From contig NZ_JABFUC010000014.1 of the NCBI RefSeq assembly GCF_022341425.1, positions 62,001-126,000 of the forward strand: DNA of 64,000 nt, in the 5' to 3' direction. Source of the DNA: Billgrantia campisalis (lineage in GTDB: Bacteria > Pseudomonadota > Gammaproteobacteria > Pseudomonadales > Halomonadaceae). Below, piece after piece: positions 20,078 to 29,703 of this stretch. A program made the translations under genes and the position numbers. The notes below the pieces were generated by a model. The model did not search any database, was not told where the DNA came from, and saw nothing but the letters and a program-made list of their open reading frames with translations. How positions within the stretch are numbered: the first letter of the stretch is position 1; each line of letters starts with the position of its first letter.

Positions 20078-21112
20078 TCACTCGGCTTGTCGCGTCAGCT
20101 CGCGAAGCCGCTTGCCGATGGCGGAGTCGGCGTCGGCTTCGTGCAGCGCCATCAGCACCGGCAGGCGCAGTCGCGGTATCAGCGCCAGGTCGCGTGCCAC
20201 GGCGGCGAAGTCGGCCCGGGGCTCTTCGGCCAGCCGGGCCAGGTAACGTGTCAGGCGCTCGGCGTGTTCCAGGTGGGACCAGCCGCGGCCGGCGATGGCG
20301 GCCAGCAGGTCGGGGCCGCCGGCATGGGGGTCGTCCAACAGCCTGTCGAACCAGTCGCCGGCGATGGCATCTGAGGCACCGCCCAGGGCGCGCACGCAGG
20401 CGCAGAAGCTCTCGATATCGCCCCGGGCGGCGGCCTGCTCGCCCCGCGACCGCAGGGCGTGGGCCAATTCATCCGGCACCTCGACATGCTCCAGACAGTA
20501 GCACAGCGAGGTGAGCACCTGGTCGGGCAGCTCGCCCAGCCGCTCGGCCAGCGCCTGGCTGCGTTCGGCGTCCAGGCGCACCGCGAAGTCGGCCAGCCCC
20601 TGCAGCCCCAGCGCCTGCCAGTCCAGCGTCTGCTGTCCGCTGAGGTAGTCCTCCACCGGCTCCAGGTGCTGGCTGGCCGGTAGTCCCATGTCGTATCGGG
20701 CGCGGGCGTGAAGCATGGCCTGGAAGGGCAGCGAGGGCGTGAAGGCCAGCGGGTTGTCCTGCATCAGGTTGTCGATGGCGCCGTCGTCGGGCTGCCCGAC
20801 CCGCTGCACGCCGCGTCCCAGGGTCTCCAGCAGCCGCTGCAGGAAGGCGTCGCGGGGTGCCGCCACCAGCTGGCCCTGCTCGTCAAGCGGCAGTGCCAGG
20901 AACCAGATCACCGGCTCGGGCATGTCGCCCAGCCGAAATACCAGCCCTAGGCGCGCCTGACCCTGCCAGGGTGCGGGCCAGGGATGGTCGCCCGCCTCGA
21001 AGCCTGCCAGGGTTGCCAGGGCGAAGGGCTCGACCCGGCGGCCCAGGTGATAGGCGCGGACCTCGGCGCCGGTGCGGACGAAGAATTCGTGAAGGGTAAG
21101 GATTGGCTGCAT
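20078..21112 (-). CDS. DUF3549-family protein
   Basis: The product has 344 residues starting MQPILTLHEFFVRTGAEVR, with RLGLVFRLGDMPEPVIWFLALPL split over two strands and a long alpha-helical C-terminal half. This matches DUF3549, found in Pseudomonas and Halomonas beside rimB/rimK or other core genes. No catalytic motif is visible and no function is known. It is probably the first gene of the rimB-rimK group. Confidence 0.75.
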   Translation of the reverse strand: MQPILTLHEFFVRTGAEVRAYHLGRRVEPFALATLAGFEAGDHPWPAPWQGQARLGLVFRLGDMPEPVIWFLALPLDEQGQLVAAPRDAFLQRLLETLGRGVQRVGQPDDGAIDNLMQDNPLAFTPSLPFQAMLHARARYDMGLPASQHLEPVEDYLSGQQTLDWQALGLQGLADFAVRLDAERSQALAERLGELPDQVLTSLCYCLEHVEVPDELAHALRSRGEQAAARGDIESFCACVRALGGASDAIAGDWFDRLLDDPHAGGPDLLAAIAGRGWSHLEHAERLTRYLARLAEEPRADFAAVARDLALIPRLRLPVLMALHEADADSAIGKRLRELTRQAE

Positions 21113-21369
21113 GTCGGCTCCCTCGCTTGAGGGTGCACTCTACCGTGGTCGCCGGGGGCTTGTCAGCCACCCGCGGCGCCTGCCCGCTGTCGCGATTGGT
21201 CATGAAATGATCGTCTCGCCCAGACGCCCCTGACATGGGGGCTCGGCATGATTTTCCAGAGATTATCCACAGGCTCATGCAGTCTATCTGTGTACAGAGC
21301 GGCGCCGGCGGGGTGGCCAGCGGCGCAGTGCAACGGGATAATGGAGGTCAATGCTAGCGAGGTGTGGAT

Positions 21370-21702
21370 ATGACGGTTCACGAGGAGCTCGATGTGGCGC
21401 TGAGGCGGCTCGAGGCGACCCTGAAGGCGACCGATATGTGGCGCATGGAGCGCCCCGATGCCGAGGCGTTCGACAGCCAGCAGCCGTTCTGCATCGATAC
21501 CATGACGCCGCTGCAGTGGCTACGCTTCGTGTTCATTGCCCGGCTCGATGCCCTCATCGAGGTGCGCGGCCCGATGCCGGCGAAGTGCGACGTGGCCCCG
21601 GCGATGGAGGCCTACCTGGTCCAGCGGGGCGTGCGCGCCAGAGACCGGCTGCTGATCGCCAAGGCGGTCGAGGAAGTGGACAGGCTGATAACCGAGAATT
21701 GA
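21370..21702 (+). CDS. yqcC: YqcC-family protein
   Basis: A 110-residue helical protein starting MTVHEELDVALRRLEATLKA, with the family core QQPFCIDTMTPLQWLRFVFI. YqcC proteins are conserved in gammaproteobacteria, usually next to truC; no tRNA pseudouridine synthase is next to this copy. GAGG precedes the ATG at 21370; an in-frame GTG at 21364 is less likely. It ends 11 bases before the cyclotransferase gene, so the two are probably one transcript. Confidence 0.85.
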   Translation: MTVHEELDVALRRLEATLKATDMWRMERPDAEAFDSQQPFCIDTMTPLQWLRFVFIARLDALIEVRGPMPAKCDVAPAMEAYLVQRGVRARDRLLIAKAVEEVDRLITEN

Positions 21703-21713
21703 GCGGGAGGCCC

Positions 21714-22208
21714 ATGCCCTACTATTTTGCCTACGGCAGCAACATGAACCCGGCCCGGGTCGAGGCGCGTATCGGCGCCACGCGTCGCGTGGTGCCGGGC
21801 GTGCTGCACGACCATGCGCTGCGCTTCGACAAGGCGTCGCGAGTGGCCGGTATCGCCCATGCCAATGTGGCCCCGACGCCCGGTGAGCGGGTCGAGGGGG
21901 CACTCTTCGAGCTGCTGCGCCCCGAGCAGATTCAGCTGATGGACCCCTTCGAGGGCTATCCCCATGAGTATGACCGCCATCGGCTGGCGGTGGTCACTCC
22001 CGAGGGGGCCATCGAGGCCTGGATCTACATCGCCGCCCCCGGTACCACCGCCGGGTCGTTGAAGCCCGCACGGGAATATCTGGCCCATCTGCTGGCCGGC
22101 CGGCCCTTCCATAGCCCGGCCTACCATGCGCGGCTGGCCGCCGTGGAGGCGGTAACCGGCCTCGATGAGGCCGCCCTGGTCAGCTTGGGGCTTTCCCGAC
22201 ATAACTGA
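21714..22208 (+). CDS. Gamma-glutamylcyclotransferase-family protein
   Basis: The product has 164 residues with the substrate-loop motif YFAYGSNMNP at the N-terminus and the catalytic glutamate in DPFEGYPHEYDR (Glu80). The family converts gamma-glutamyl compounds to 5-oxoproline and a free amino acid; bacterial members may act on gamma-glutamylamines. GGGAGG lies just before the ATG. Confidence 0.85.
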   Translation: MPYYFAYGSNMNPARVEARIGATRRVVPGVLHDHALRFDKASRVAGIAHANVAPTPGERVEGALFELLRPEQIQLMDPFEGYPHEYDRHRLAVVTPEGAIEAWIYIAAPGTTAGSLKPAREYLAHLLAGRPFHSPAYHARLAAVEAVTGLDEAALVSLGLSRHN

Positions 22209-22234
22209 CCCTTTTTCGGGACCCTCCACAGACG

Positions 22235-25200
22235 CTAGACAGCCGTCGCCAGCAGGCTGGCGTTCCCGCCGGCGGCGGTGGTGTCGATGCACAGGTGGCG
22301 CTCCACGACGTAGCGTTCTGGCGCGATGGTCTGGGTCTCCAGCGACACGATGGGGCCGTCGCGGCGGGCCAGCGCGATCCGCAACTCGCGGGTCCAGTCG
22401 CTGGCGCCGGCCGCGGCCACCGCCGCGATGCCGTTGACCGCGCTCAGCGTCTCAGCTGTGACGCTGCCGTCCAGTGCGGCGACGGGCGCCCCGGCTTCAC
22501 TCAGCGGCTGCACGGCCTGGGCGGCACCGGGCGCGACCAGCACCGCGGCACAGCCCGCACCGAGGGCCTGTACCGCCTGGGCGATGGCGATCTCGAGGGT
22601 CGGCCCCAGGCACAGTACCGGGCCCTTCGGATACTGCGACAGTCGGTTGCTCTCCCCCGTCGGCCCCGGCAGCGTCTGCGGCGTCATGTCCAGCGCCGCG
22701 GTCTCGGCAAGGGCCTTGCGGATCACGCCGCCCTTGCCGGAAAGCGCCCTGCGCAGCACCTCGACCCGATCGCGCCGCGCCGCCCAGTTGCGCGCGTCGA
22801 GCCCGTCGAGGGCCGACTGGAGATCCCCGAGCGTCACGGCATCCCCCTTCGGCGCCTCGTGTTGCTCGGCGGCGGCGGTGCGACGGAAGCGGTTGACGTA
22901 GAGCGGACCGCCCGCCTTGGGGCCGGTGCCCGAGAGCCCCTCGCCGCCGAAGGGCTGGGAGCCGACGATGGCGCCGATCTGGTTGCGGTTGACGTAGATA
23001 TTGCCGACATGAATGCGCTCGACGATCTGCTGCACCCGGTCGTCGATGCGGGTATGCAGGCCGAAGGTCAGCCCGTAGCCCCGGTCATTGATGGCGTCGA
23101 CCACCTTGTCGATGTCCCGCGCCTTGAAGGTGGCCACGTGCAGCACCGGGCCGAAGATCTCGCGCTCGAGATCCTCGATGCCCCCCACCTCGACCACGGC
23201 CGGGGTGACGAAGGTGCCGACGTCCGGCGCGGGCAGCGTCTTGATCACCTTGCCGGCCTTCTGCTGTGCCGCCACATAGGCCGTGATATCGGCCTGGGCC
23301 TCGGCGTCGATCACCGGTGAGACGTCGGTGTCGGTATTCCAGGGGTCGCCGATGGTGAGCGCGTCCATGGCGCCATCGAGCATCGTCAGCAGCCGCTCTC
23401 GCGCCTCCTCCTGCACGTAGAGCATTCTCAGCGCCGAGCAGCGCTGCCCGGCCGACTGGAAGGAGGAGATCAGGATGTCGCGCACCGCCTGCTCGGTCAG
23501 CGCCGTGGAGTCCACGATCATGGCATTCAGCCCGCCGGTTTCGGCGATCAGCACCGCATCCGGCCCCGCGTTCTGCGCCAGGGCCTTGTGGATGATCTGC
23601 GCCACCTCGGTCGAGCCGGTGAAGCAGACCCCGGCGATCCGCGGATCGCTGGTCAAGGGCCCGCCCACCGTCGGGCCGTCGCCGGGCAGCAGCTGCAGCG
23701 CCGCCTCGGGCAGGCCGGCCTCGCGCATCAGCTCGACGGCTCGCGCGGCGATCAGCGGCGTCTGCTCGGCGGGCTTGGCGAGCACCGCGTTGCCCGCCGC
23801 CAGTGCCGCGGCGATCTGGCCGGTGAAGATGGCCAGCGGAAAGTTCCAGGGGCTGATGCAGACGAAGAGGCCGCGGGCGCTGCCGGGCGCTTCCGCCTCC
23901 AGCCGCTCGCCCTCATTGGCGTAGTAGCGCAGGAAATCCACCGCCTCGCGCACCTCGGCGATGCCATCGAACATCATCTTGCCGGCCTCGCGGGTGGCGA
24001 TCACGGTCAGCTCGGCGATGTGCTCCTCATAGAGGTCGGCGGTGCGGCGCAGCACCTCGGCCCGCTCGGCCGCAGGCCGCGCCGACCAGTCGCGGAAACC
24101 CTCCTCGGCGGCGTCGAGAGCGGCCGTCACCTCGTCCCCGGTCGCCTCATGCACCTGGCCCACCACCCGCGAACCGTCGGCGGGGGAGAGGGCATCGCGG
24201 CCCGGTCCCTGGGGTGCCGGGCTTCCCGCCAGCATGGGCCCGGCGGTCCAGGTGGTGTCGGCGAATGCCTCCCGCGCCGCCAGCAGCGGCAGGATCGAGG
24301 CGGGCTCGTTGATCCGGTAGCCGCGGGAGTTCTTGCGCTCGGGGGCGAACAGCTCGCCGGGCTGGCGAATCATGGGGCTGGCGATGGCGTCGCCAAGCCG
24401 CTGCAGCTCGGCCACCGGGTCCTTGGAGACCTCGCTTGGGGGGATCGAGTCGTCCACCACCTGGTTCACGAAGGAGGAGTTCGCCCCGTTCTCCAGCAGG
24501 CGGCGGACCAGGTAGGCCAGCAGGTCACGGTGCGCGCCGACCGGGGCGTAGATGCGGCAGTGGGTGCCCTCCGACTGCTTGACGATGTGGTGCAGCGACT
24601 CGCCCATGCCATGCAGGCGCTGGAACTCGTAACTCTCCTTGTCGTCGCCGGCCATGGCGACGACGGCGGCGCAGGTATGGGCGTTGTGGGTGGCGAACTG
24701 GGGGTAGATGCGGTCACGCCGGTCGAGGAGCAGCTGCGCGCAGGCCATGTAGCTGACATCGGTGTTGACCTTGCGGGTGAAGACCGGGAAGGTCTCGACG
24801 CCCATTTCCTGGGCCAGCTTGATCTCGGTGTCCCAGTAGGCGCCCTTGACCAGCCGCACCATGATCTTGCGGTCGAGCCGCTCGGCCAGCTCGTAGAGCG
24901 CCTCGATCACCGGCCCGGCGCGGCGCCCATAGGCCTGCACCACGACCCCGAAGCCGTCCCAGCCGGCGAGCTCGGGGTCGTCCAGCAGCGCCTCGATCAC
25001 GTCCAGCGACAGGTCCAGGCGGTCCTGCTCTTCGGCGTCGATGTTGAAGCCGATATTGGCCTTGGCCGCCTGCTGCACCAGCTCCCGTGCGCGGGGCACC
25101 AGGGTCTCCAGCACCGTGTCGCGGTGGGTGTATTCGTAGCGCGGATGCAGCGCCGAGAGCTTGACCGAGATGCCGGGGCTGCCCCGCACGTCGCCCTTGG

Positions 25201-25900
25201 CCTGCTTGGCGATGGCGGTGATCGCCTTGGCGTAGGCCTGGTGGTAGCGCAGCGCATCGTCGTCGGTGCGCGCCGCTTCGCCCAGCATGTCGTAGGAGTA
25301 GGTGTAGCCCTGCTTCTCGAGCTCGCGGGCATTCTTCATGCCCTCCTCGATGGTCTGGCCGAGTACGAACTGGCGCCCGAGGATCCGCATCGACTGGGCC
25401 ACCGCTTTACGCACCACCGGCTCGCCCATCCGGCGCACCAGGCCGCGCAGCGCCCGCACCGGGCCCTTGGGATCGTCCTCCAGCACCTTGCCGGTCAGCA
25501 TCAGTGCCCAGGTCGAGGCGTTGACCATTGATGACGACGACTTGCCCAGGTGCGCGCCCCAGTCGGACGGTTCGATCTTGTCGTGGATCAGGTCATCGAT
25601 GGTCTCCGCATCGGGCACGCGTAGCAGCGCCTCGGCCAGGCACATCAGGCCGACGCCCTCGGCGGTCGAGAGCCCATACTCGGCCAAAAACGCCTCCATC
25701 ATCGAGGGGGAGGTCTCCTTGCGCACCCGTTCCACATAGTGGGCACCGGCATCGGCCACCTTGCGGCGCTCCTCTTCCGAGAGTCCGATACGCTCGACCA
25801 GCCCATGCAGCACCGCTGCCTCATCGGCCGCATAGTGTTCGCGGATGCGCGCCCGAGCCTCGCTCACGTCGCTATTCAGATGGAGCTTTGCCTTGTTCAT
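22235..25900 (-). CDS. putA: PutA, bifunctional proline dehydrogenase / P5C dehydrogenase (long form)
   Basis: A 1221-residue enzyme. The FAD-dependent proline dehydrogenase barrel occupies about 170-470, with HCRIYAPVGAHRDLLAYLVR and RRLLENGANSSFVNQV. The aldehyde dehydrogenase domain is about 520-1000, with ETGGLNAMIVDSTA and the catalytic Cys in SAGQRCSALR. A C-terminal extra domain (about 1000-1221) ends TTAAGGNASLLATAV, the lid motif over the substrate channel. It lacks the N-terminal ribbon-helix-helix DNA-binding domain, so it should not repress its own gene. It oxidises proline to glutamate. A putP gene lies 89 bases downstream of its start on the same strand, and a second shorter putA follows. 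Confidence 0.97.
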   Translation of the reverse strand: MNKAKLHLNSDVSEARARIREHYAADEAAVLHGLVERIGLSEEERRKVADAGAHYVERVRKETSPSMMEAFLAEYGLSTAEGVGLMCLAEALLRVPDAETIDDLIHDKIEPSDWGAHLGKSSSSMVNASTWALMLTGKVLEDDPKGPVRALRGLVRRMGEPVVRKAVAQSMRILGRQFVLGQTIEEGMKNARELEKQGYTYSYDMLGEAARTDDDALRYHQAYAKAITAIAKQAKGDVRGSPGISVKLSALHPRYEYTHRDTVLETLVPRARELVQQAAKANIGFNIDAEEQDRLDLSLDVIEALLDDPELAGWDGFGVVVQAYGRRAGPVIEALYELAERLDRKIMVRLVKGAYWDTEIKLAQEMGVETFPVFTRKVNTDVSYMACAQLLLDRRDRIYPQFATHNAHTCAAVVAMAGDDKESYEFQRLHGMGESLHHIVKQSEGTHCRIYAPVGAHRDLLAYLVRRLLENGANSSFVNQVVDDSIPPSEVSKDPVAELQRLGDAIASPMIRQPGELFAPERKNSRGYRINEPASILPLLAAREAFADTTWTAGPMLAGSPAPQGPGRDALSPADGSRVVGQVHEATGDEVTAALDAAEEGFRDWSARPAAERAEVLRRTADLYEEHIAELTVIATREAGKMMFDGIAEVREAVDFLRYYANEGERLEAEAPGSARGLFVCISPWNFPLAIFTGQIAAALAAGNAVLAKPAEQTPLIAARAVELMREAGLPEAALQLLPGDGPTVGGPLTSDPRIAGVCFTGSTEVAQIIHKALAQNAGPDAVLIAETGGLNAMIVDSTALTEQAVRDILISSFQSAGQRCSALRMLYVQEEARERLLTMLDGAMDALTIGDPWNTDTDVSPVIDAEAQADITAYVAAQQKAGKVIKTLPAPDVGTFVTPAVVEVGGIEDLEREIFGPVLHVATFKARDIDKVVDAINDRGYGLTFGLHTRIDDRVQQIVERIHVGNIYVNRNQIGAIVGSQPFGGEGLSGTGPKAGGPLYVNRFRRTAAAEQHEAPKGDAVTLGDLQSALDGLDARNWAARRDRVEVLRRALSGKGGVIRKALAETAALDMTPQTLPGPTGESNRLSQYPKGPVLCLGPTLEIAIAQAVQALGAGCAAVLVAPGAAQAVQPLSEAGAPVAALDGSVTAETLSAVNGIAAVAAAGASDWTRELRIALARRDGPIVSLETQTIAPERYVVERHLCIDTTAAGGNASLLATAV

Positions 25901-25950
25901 GGTCGATCTCCCTGGATAACCGGTACGCAGCGTCGATGCGCCGCCTGGAA

Positions 25951-25968
25951 GGGCTCCCGCAGGAGCCC
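25951..25968 (-). terminator. Hairpin between putP and putA
   Basis: GGGCTCC-CGCA-GGAGCCC forms a perfect 7-base stem in the 89-base spacer after putP and before the putA start (minus strand). It is followed by TTCC rather than a T-run, so it is a weak terminator or attenuator at best. Confidence 0.4.
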
Positions 25969-25989
25969 TCCCACTACGTTGAGTTTCTG

Positions 25990-27480
25990 TTAGCGGGTGA
26001 TGTGCTGATATTCACCGGCATCGGCAGTCACGCTGCTCACCACCAGGATGGCGATAAAGGAGGCGATGAAGCCAGGAATGATCTCGTAAACGCCGGGACC
26101 GCCCATGAACTCTGCGTTCCAGCCCAGCGTAATCCAGATCATGACGGTGACGGCACCCGTCACCATGCCCGCAATGGCGCCGGCGCCGTTGGTGCGTGGC
26201 CACATCAGCGAGAGGATAATCAGCGGGCCAAATGCCGCACCGAAGCCTGCCCAGGCGTTACTGACCAGCCCCAGCACCTGGGAATCCTCGTCAGACGCAA
26301 TGACGGCTGCCACCAGGCCAACCAGTACGACACAAACCCGGCCTATGGCGACGGTCTCCTTCTCCGATGCCTCTTTACGCAGGAAGAGGCGATAGAAGTC
26401 CTCGGTCAGTGACGAAGACGACACCAGAAGCTGGCTGGAGATGGTACTCATGATCGCCGCCAGGAGAGCCGCGTAGAGGAAGCCTGTAATCAGCGGATGG
26501 AACAGCAGGTTCGCCAGGACGATGAAGATGGTTTCCGGATCCTGGATATCCAACCCATTGCGGACTGCGTAGGCCCGGCCGAAAATGCCCAGGGAGATCG
26601 CGCCGATCAGGGAGATGGCCATCCAGCCCATGCCGATGTTACGGGCAACAGGCACATCCTTCAGCGTGCGGATGGCCATGAAGCGCACGATGATATGCGG
26701 CTGCCCGAAATAGCCCAGCCCCCAAGTCACCGCAGAGAGCCACCCGACGAAGGTCAGTCCCGCCGTCCACGAGAGTAGGGTGGGGTCGACTTCGTTCAGG
26801 GTCTGTGACGCCTGGGCGAAACCGCCGCCGCCTTCGCCAAAGAGCACAACCGCCGGCATGATCACCAGTGCCAGCATCATGATGCAGCCCTGCACGAAGT
26901 CCGTCAGGCTCACGGCCAGGAAACCGCCTACCACTGTATAGATCAGCACGACGCCAAGCGTGATGATGACCCCCATGGCGTAGTCACTCATCCCACCGAA
27001 GTTATAAATGCCGGAAAACGCGCTCTCGAACAGCTTGCCGCCTGCCACCAGGCCGGACGCCGTGTAGACCGCGAAGAAGACAACGATGACGATGGCGGAT
27101 ACCGTTCTCAGCGACATTGATCGGGTCGGGAAGCGGTTTGCCAGGAATTCCGGAATGGTGATGGCGTTACCATAGTGAACCGTCTGTTCACGTAGGCGTG
27201 GTGCGACCAGCGTCCAATTCAGGAACGCGCCCACCAGCAGGCCGATACCGATCCAGGCCGAGCCCAAGCCAGACACGAATAGTGCCCCGGGCAAGCCCAG
27301 GAGCAACCAGCCGCTCATATCCGACGCCCCGGCCGAAAGGGCTGCCACCTGTGGACTGAGGGCTCGGCCCCCCAGCATGTAATCTTCGGATGAAGAGGTG
27401 GCTTTGCGCATGGCATAAACGCCGATGGCGATCATGAGCGCAAAGTAACCAACCAGACTGATCCAGACGCCAGTAGCCAT
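25990..27480 (-). CDS. putP: PutP, sodium/proline symporter (copy 1)
   Basis: A 496-residue solute:sodium symporter with about 13 membrane segments. Typical family segments are GASDMSGWLLLGLPGALFVSG, ALSPQVAALSAGASD and GYFGQPHIIVRFMAI. Family members import proline with Na+. It is upstream of the long putA on the same strand. A second symporter (30088-31566) has the same organisation, and the two are clearly related but distinct. The second hydrophilic loop carries DEDSQVLGLVSNAWAGFG. Confidence 0.95.
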   Translation of the reverse strand: MATGVWISLVGYFALMIAIGVYAMRKATSSSEDYMLGGRALSPQVAALSAGASDMSGWLLLGLPGALFVSGLGSAWIGIGLLVGAFLNWTLVAPRLREQTVHYGNAITIPEFLANRFPTRSMSLRTVSAIVIVVFFAVYTASGLVAGGKLFESAFSGIYNFGGMSDYAMGVIITLGVVLIYTVVGGFLAVSLTDFVQGCIMMLALVIMPAVVLFGEGGGGFAQASQTLNEVDPTLLSWTAGLTFVGWLSAVTWGLGYFGQPHIIVRFMAIRTLKDVPVARNIGMGWMAISLIGAISLGIFGRAYAVRNGLDIQDPETIFIVLANLLFHPLITGFLYAALLAAIMSTISSQLLVSSSSLTEDFYRLFLRKEASEKETVAIGRVCVVLVGLVAAVIASDEDSQVLGLVSNAWAGFGAAFGPLIILSLMWPRTNGAGAIAGMVTGAVTVMIWITLGWNAEFMGGPGVYEIIPGFIASFIAILVVSSVTADAGEYQHITR

Positions 27481-27881
27481 GAAATTTCTCCAGTTCGTCA
27501 GGGCGGAGCTAGCTCCGGCCGATTAGCGCGCTTACCGTGTAGAACCCGGTATTGGCACGGTCTTATTTTTGTTGACTATGTCTTCCATGTACGCCAAAAG
27601 GCGCTACCGCCCGTGATGCCAGCCTCCCAAGTCCCTACCTCATGGCTACCTCCTGTCGTTCCCAAATGCCAGGTGCCAACAGCGATGCACTACCTGAGCC
27701 GGCTGCTGTATCGATCCACGCTTCCACTTGCAAAGCGTAGCAGGGAATTCGGGCCGTCGGCCTTAGGCCCAGTATTCGATGGACTGATACCACCCTCGGA
27801 GAGCCGACGCAGGGCCCCATGACCGCATCGCCCCAGCAGCTCTCCTTTCGGCTCATGGGGGCCAGGCGCCGGGACTATTCC
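27481..27881. other. Long gap upstream of putP, no gene seen
   Basis: The gap from 27481 to the ompW terminator is about 450 bases. I see no convincing open frame; short possible peptides lack ribosome sites. The part next to putP is AT-richer (around 27550-27600) and probably holds its promoter. A tandem repeat lies at the other end. Confidence 0.5.
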
Positions 27882-27909
27882 GACGCTCGACGCTCGACGG
27901 TCGACGCTC
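27882..27909. repeat. 7-bp tandem repeat in the putP upstream gap
   Basis: GACGCTC occurs as four head-to-tail units, with the third changed to GACGGTC. It lies between putP and the ompW terminator and has no coding context. Confidence 0.75.
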
Positions 27910-27933
27910 GCCGCGCGGCACTCCCTTGCAACG

Positions 27934-27958
27934 CAAAAAGGCCCGCCGGTGGCGGGCC
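27934..27958 (-). terminator. Rho-independent terminator of ompW (copy 1)
   Basis: On the minus strand GGCCCGCC, a three-base loop and GGCGGGCC form a perfect 8-base GC stem, followed by TTTTT. It lies about 20 bases past the ompW stop codon. Confidence 0.9.
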
Positions 27959-27979
27959 TTGTCATGGCGTGCTGGTCGA

Positions 27980-28606
27980 TTAGAAGCGGTAGCTGATGCC
28001 GGCCATAAAGGCCCAGGGGTCGATGCTCACCTTGCCCAGATCGTTTCCGTCCAGGCTGGCATCGGTGTCGATATCGATATACCAGGCGGCGGCGTTGAGG
28101 GCCCAGCTGTCGTCGAGCAGCACGTCCAGGCCCAACTGCCCGGCGGCGCCCCAGGAGCTGCTCAGGTTCAGGTCGCCCAAATCACTGGATTCACTAAAAA
28201 AGGTAGTGTAGTTCAGGCCGATGCCGGCGTAGGGCTGCAGCATGGCATCGCTGCCGCCCAGCGGGTAGTACTGCACGGTCACCGTCGGCGGCAGGTGCTT
28301 GGTGGAGGCCAGGGTGTCGCCGTTGAGCTTGATGTCGTGCTCGAAGGGCAGCGCGGCCAGCAGTTCGATACCGATCTTGTCGTGGACGCGGTAGCCGAAG
28401 GTAAAGCCCAGGGTGGTGTCGCTGCGCACGTCGACGTCGATGGCGCCGTCGGCGAGGGTGCCGTTGTTGCTCTTGGGGTTGACGTGGGCGACGCCGACTC
28501 GGGTGAAGAAGTCGCCTTCGCCGTAGGCCATGACCTGGGCGCTGGTGGTGATGGCCGCGGCGGCAAGGCCTGTGGCGAGCAGGGTGGGAAGGGCGATCTT
28601 GCGCAT
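27980..28606 (-). CDS. ompW: OmpW-family outer-membrane porin (copy 1)
   Basis: The product has 208 residues starting MRKIALPTLLATGLAAAA, a signal peptide probably cut after AQVMA. The mature part begins YGEGDFFTRVGVAHVNPKS, typical of OmpW, has YYPLGGSDAMLQPYAGIGLNY, and ends MAGISYRF with the aromatic C-terminal residue of outer-membrane barrels. OmpW is an eight-strand barrel with a hydrophobic channel. AAGGAG precedes the ATG at 28606. It has its own terminator, so it is probably a single-gene unit. Confidence 0.95.
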   Translation of the reverse strand: MRKIALPTLLATGLAAAAITTSAQVMAYGEGDFFTRVGVAHVNPKSNNGTLADGAIDVDVRSDTTLGFTFGYRVHDKIGIELLAALPFEHDIKLNGDTLASTKHLPPTVTVQYYPLGGSDAMLQPYAGIGLNYTTFFSESSDLGDLNLSSSWGAAGQLGLDVLLDDSWALNAAAWYIDIDTDASLDGNDLGKVSIDPWAFMAGISYRF

Positions 28607-28697
28607 GGGCGACTCCTTGTCGGTACGCATATTGGCGATAGCGGCGCGAGCCGCAAAGGTGATAGCGCAATCCTACCCAGCTTATGGCGATGAATTC

Positions 28698-28711
28698 TTG
28701 ATCCAGCGCAA
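28698..28711 (+). promoter_or_regulatory. Weak FNR-like site upstream of ompW copy 1
   Basis: TTGATCCAGCGCAA matches 8 of 10 defined positions of the FNR site (TTGAT-N4-ATCAA). It lies about 92-105 bases upstream of the ompW start. ompW genes are FNR-regulated in several gammaproteobacteria. The match could be chance. Confidence 0.25.
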
Positions 28712-28771
28712 TAGTTGCATTCGACAACAAAAGTGGCATTTATAATGCTTGTTATGCCGTTTCTACCTACG

Positions 28772-28797
28772 AAAACGCCGGACCCAAGGGCCCGGCG
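28772..28797 (-). terminator. Rho-independent terminator of ompW (copy 2)
   Basis: On the minus strand CGCCGGGCC and GGTCCGGCG form a 9-base stem with one G-U pair and a short loop, followed by TTTTC. It lies just past the stop codon of the second ompW gene. Confidence 0.8.
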
Positions 28798-28821
28798 ATA
28801 TGCAAGCAGGTTCGCTGCGAA

Positions 28822-29406
28822 TCAGAAGCGGAAGGTCACACCGCCGCCGATGGTCAGCGGGTCCACCTTGGCCCTGCCGATTCGGTCGCCGTCTACGGAG
28901 AGGCGAGACTCCACGTCGGCGTAGTTGGCGAAGCCGTTGAGCAGGAAATGATCGGTGACCGCCAGGTCGACGCCCAGCTGGCCGACGGCGCCGTAGCTGC
29001 GCCGCGCATTGATGCCTGTCGGCTCGCCGGAGAAGCGAGTGTAGTTGAGGCCGGCACCGGCATAGGGCTGCACGCGAGAATCGAGCCCCCCCAGCGGGTA
29101 GTAGTTGACCATCAGATTGACCGGCATACGGTCGATGGTTTCGCCACCATCGATGGTGTGCTCGATCTTCTCGGAGCTGTTCAGCTCGATGCCGACGTTG
29201 TCGTGGAACAGGTAGCCGGCGCCAAAGGTAAAGCCCGTTTCCCCGCTGCTGATGGTATCGAGCACGCCGTTGTCGGAGCGAGTGTCGGTCTTGGCGAAGC
29301 CACCGCGTACGAAGGTGTCGCCGGCGCTATAGGCCAGAGCGACCTGGCTGGCGAAGAGACAGCCGGCGGCGATCATGGCGGTGGGAATCAGTCGGTTAGC
29401 TCTCAT
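28822..29406 (-). CDS. ompW: OmpW-family outer-membrane porin (copy 2)
   Basis: The product has 194 residues starting MRANRLIPTAMIAAG, a signal peptide probably cut after VALA. The mature part begins YSAGDTFVRGGFAKTDTRSD, keeps VNYYPLGGLDSRVQPYAGAG and ends IGGGVTFRF. It is an OmpW paralogue of copy 1, with different loops. Both copies sit between two proline-catabolic clusters, but no functional tie is shown. GGAGG precedes the ATG at 29406. Confidence 0.93.
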   Translation of the reverse strand: MRANRLIPTAMIAAGCLFASQVALAYSAGDTFVRGGFAKTDTRSDNGVLDTISSGETGFTFGAGYLFHDNVGIELNSSEKIEHTIDGGETIDRMPVNLMVNYYPLGGLDSRVQPYAGAGLNYTRFSGEPTGINARRSYGAVGQLGVDLAVTDHFLLNGFANYADVESRLSVDGDRIGRAKVDPLTIGGGVTFRF

Positions 29407-29703
29407 CAGGGGAATCCTCCAGGTTGGGGACGTGACGAGTCGAGTGGGGCCGGATGATGCATGCCGGCTGCATTGGACAAAATGCATTATAGGAACGCTG
29501 TTTCTAAAAGTCTTGTAAAATTATTCAATGGCTTTGAACGAGGTGATATGAGCAGTTTATGAGGTTTGGTTAGATTATGTGGATGTTCTGCATATTGAAG
29601 CGGGGTTCGCTGTATAAGAAATGCTGTGATGCAGTGTGAGCGATTCGCCATCCCGCGCGCTATCGTCTTGACTGGGGGCTGGGTATCGAAGGGAGGAGAG
29701 CCG

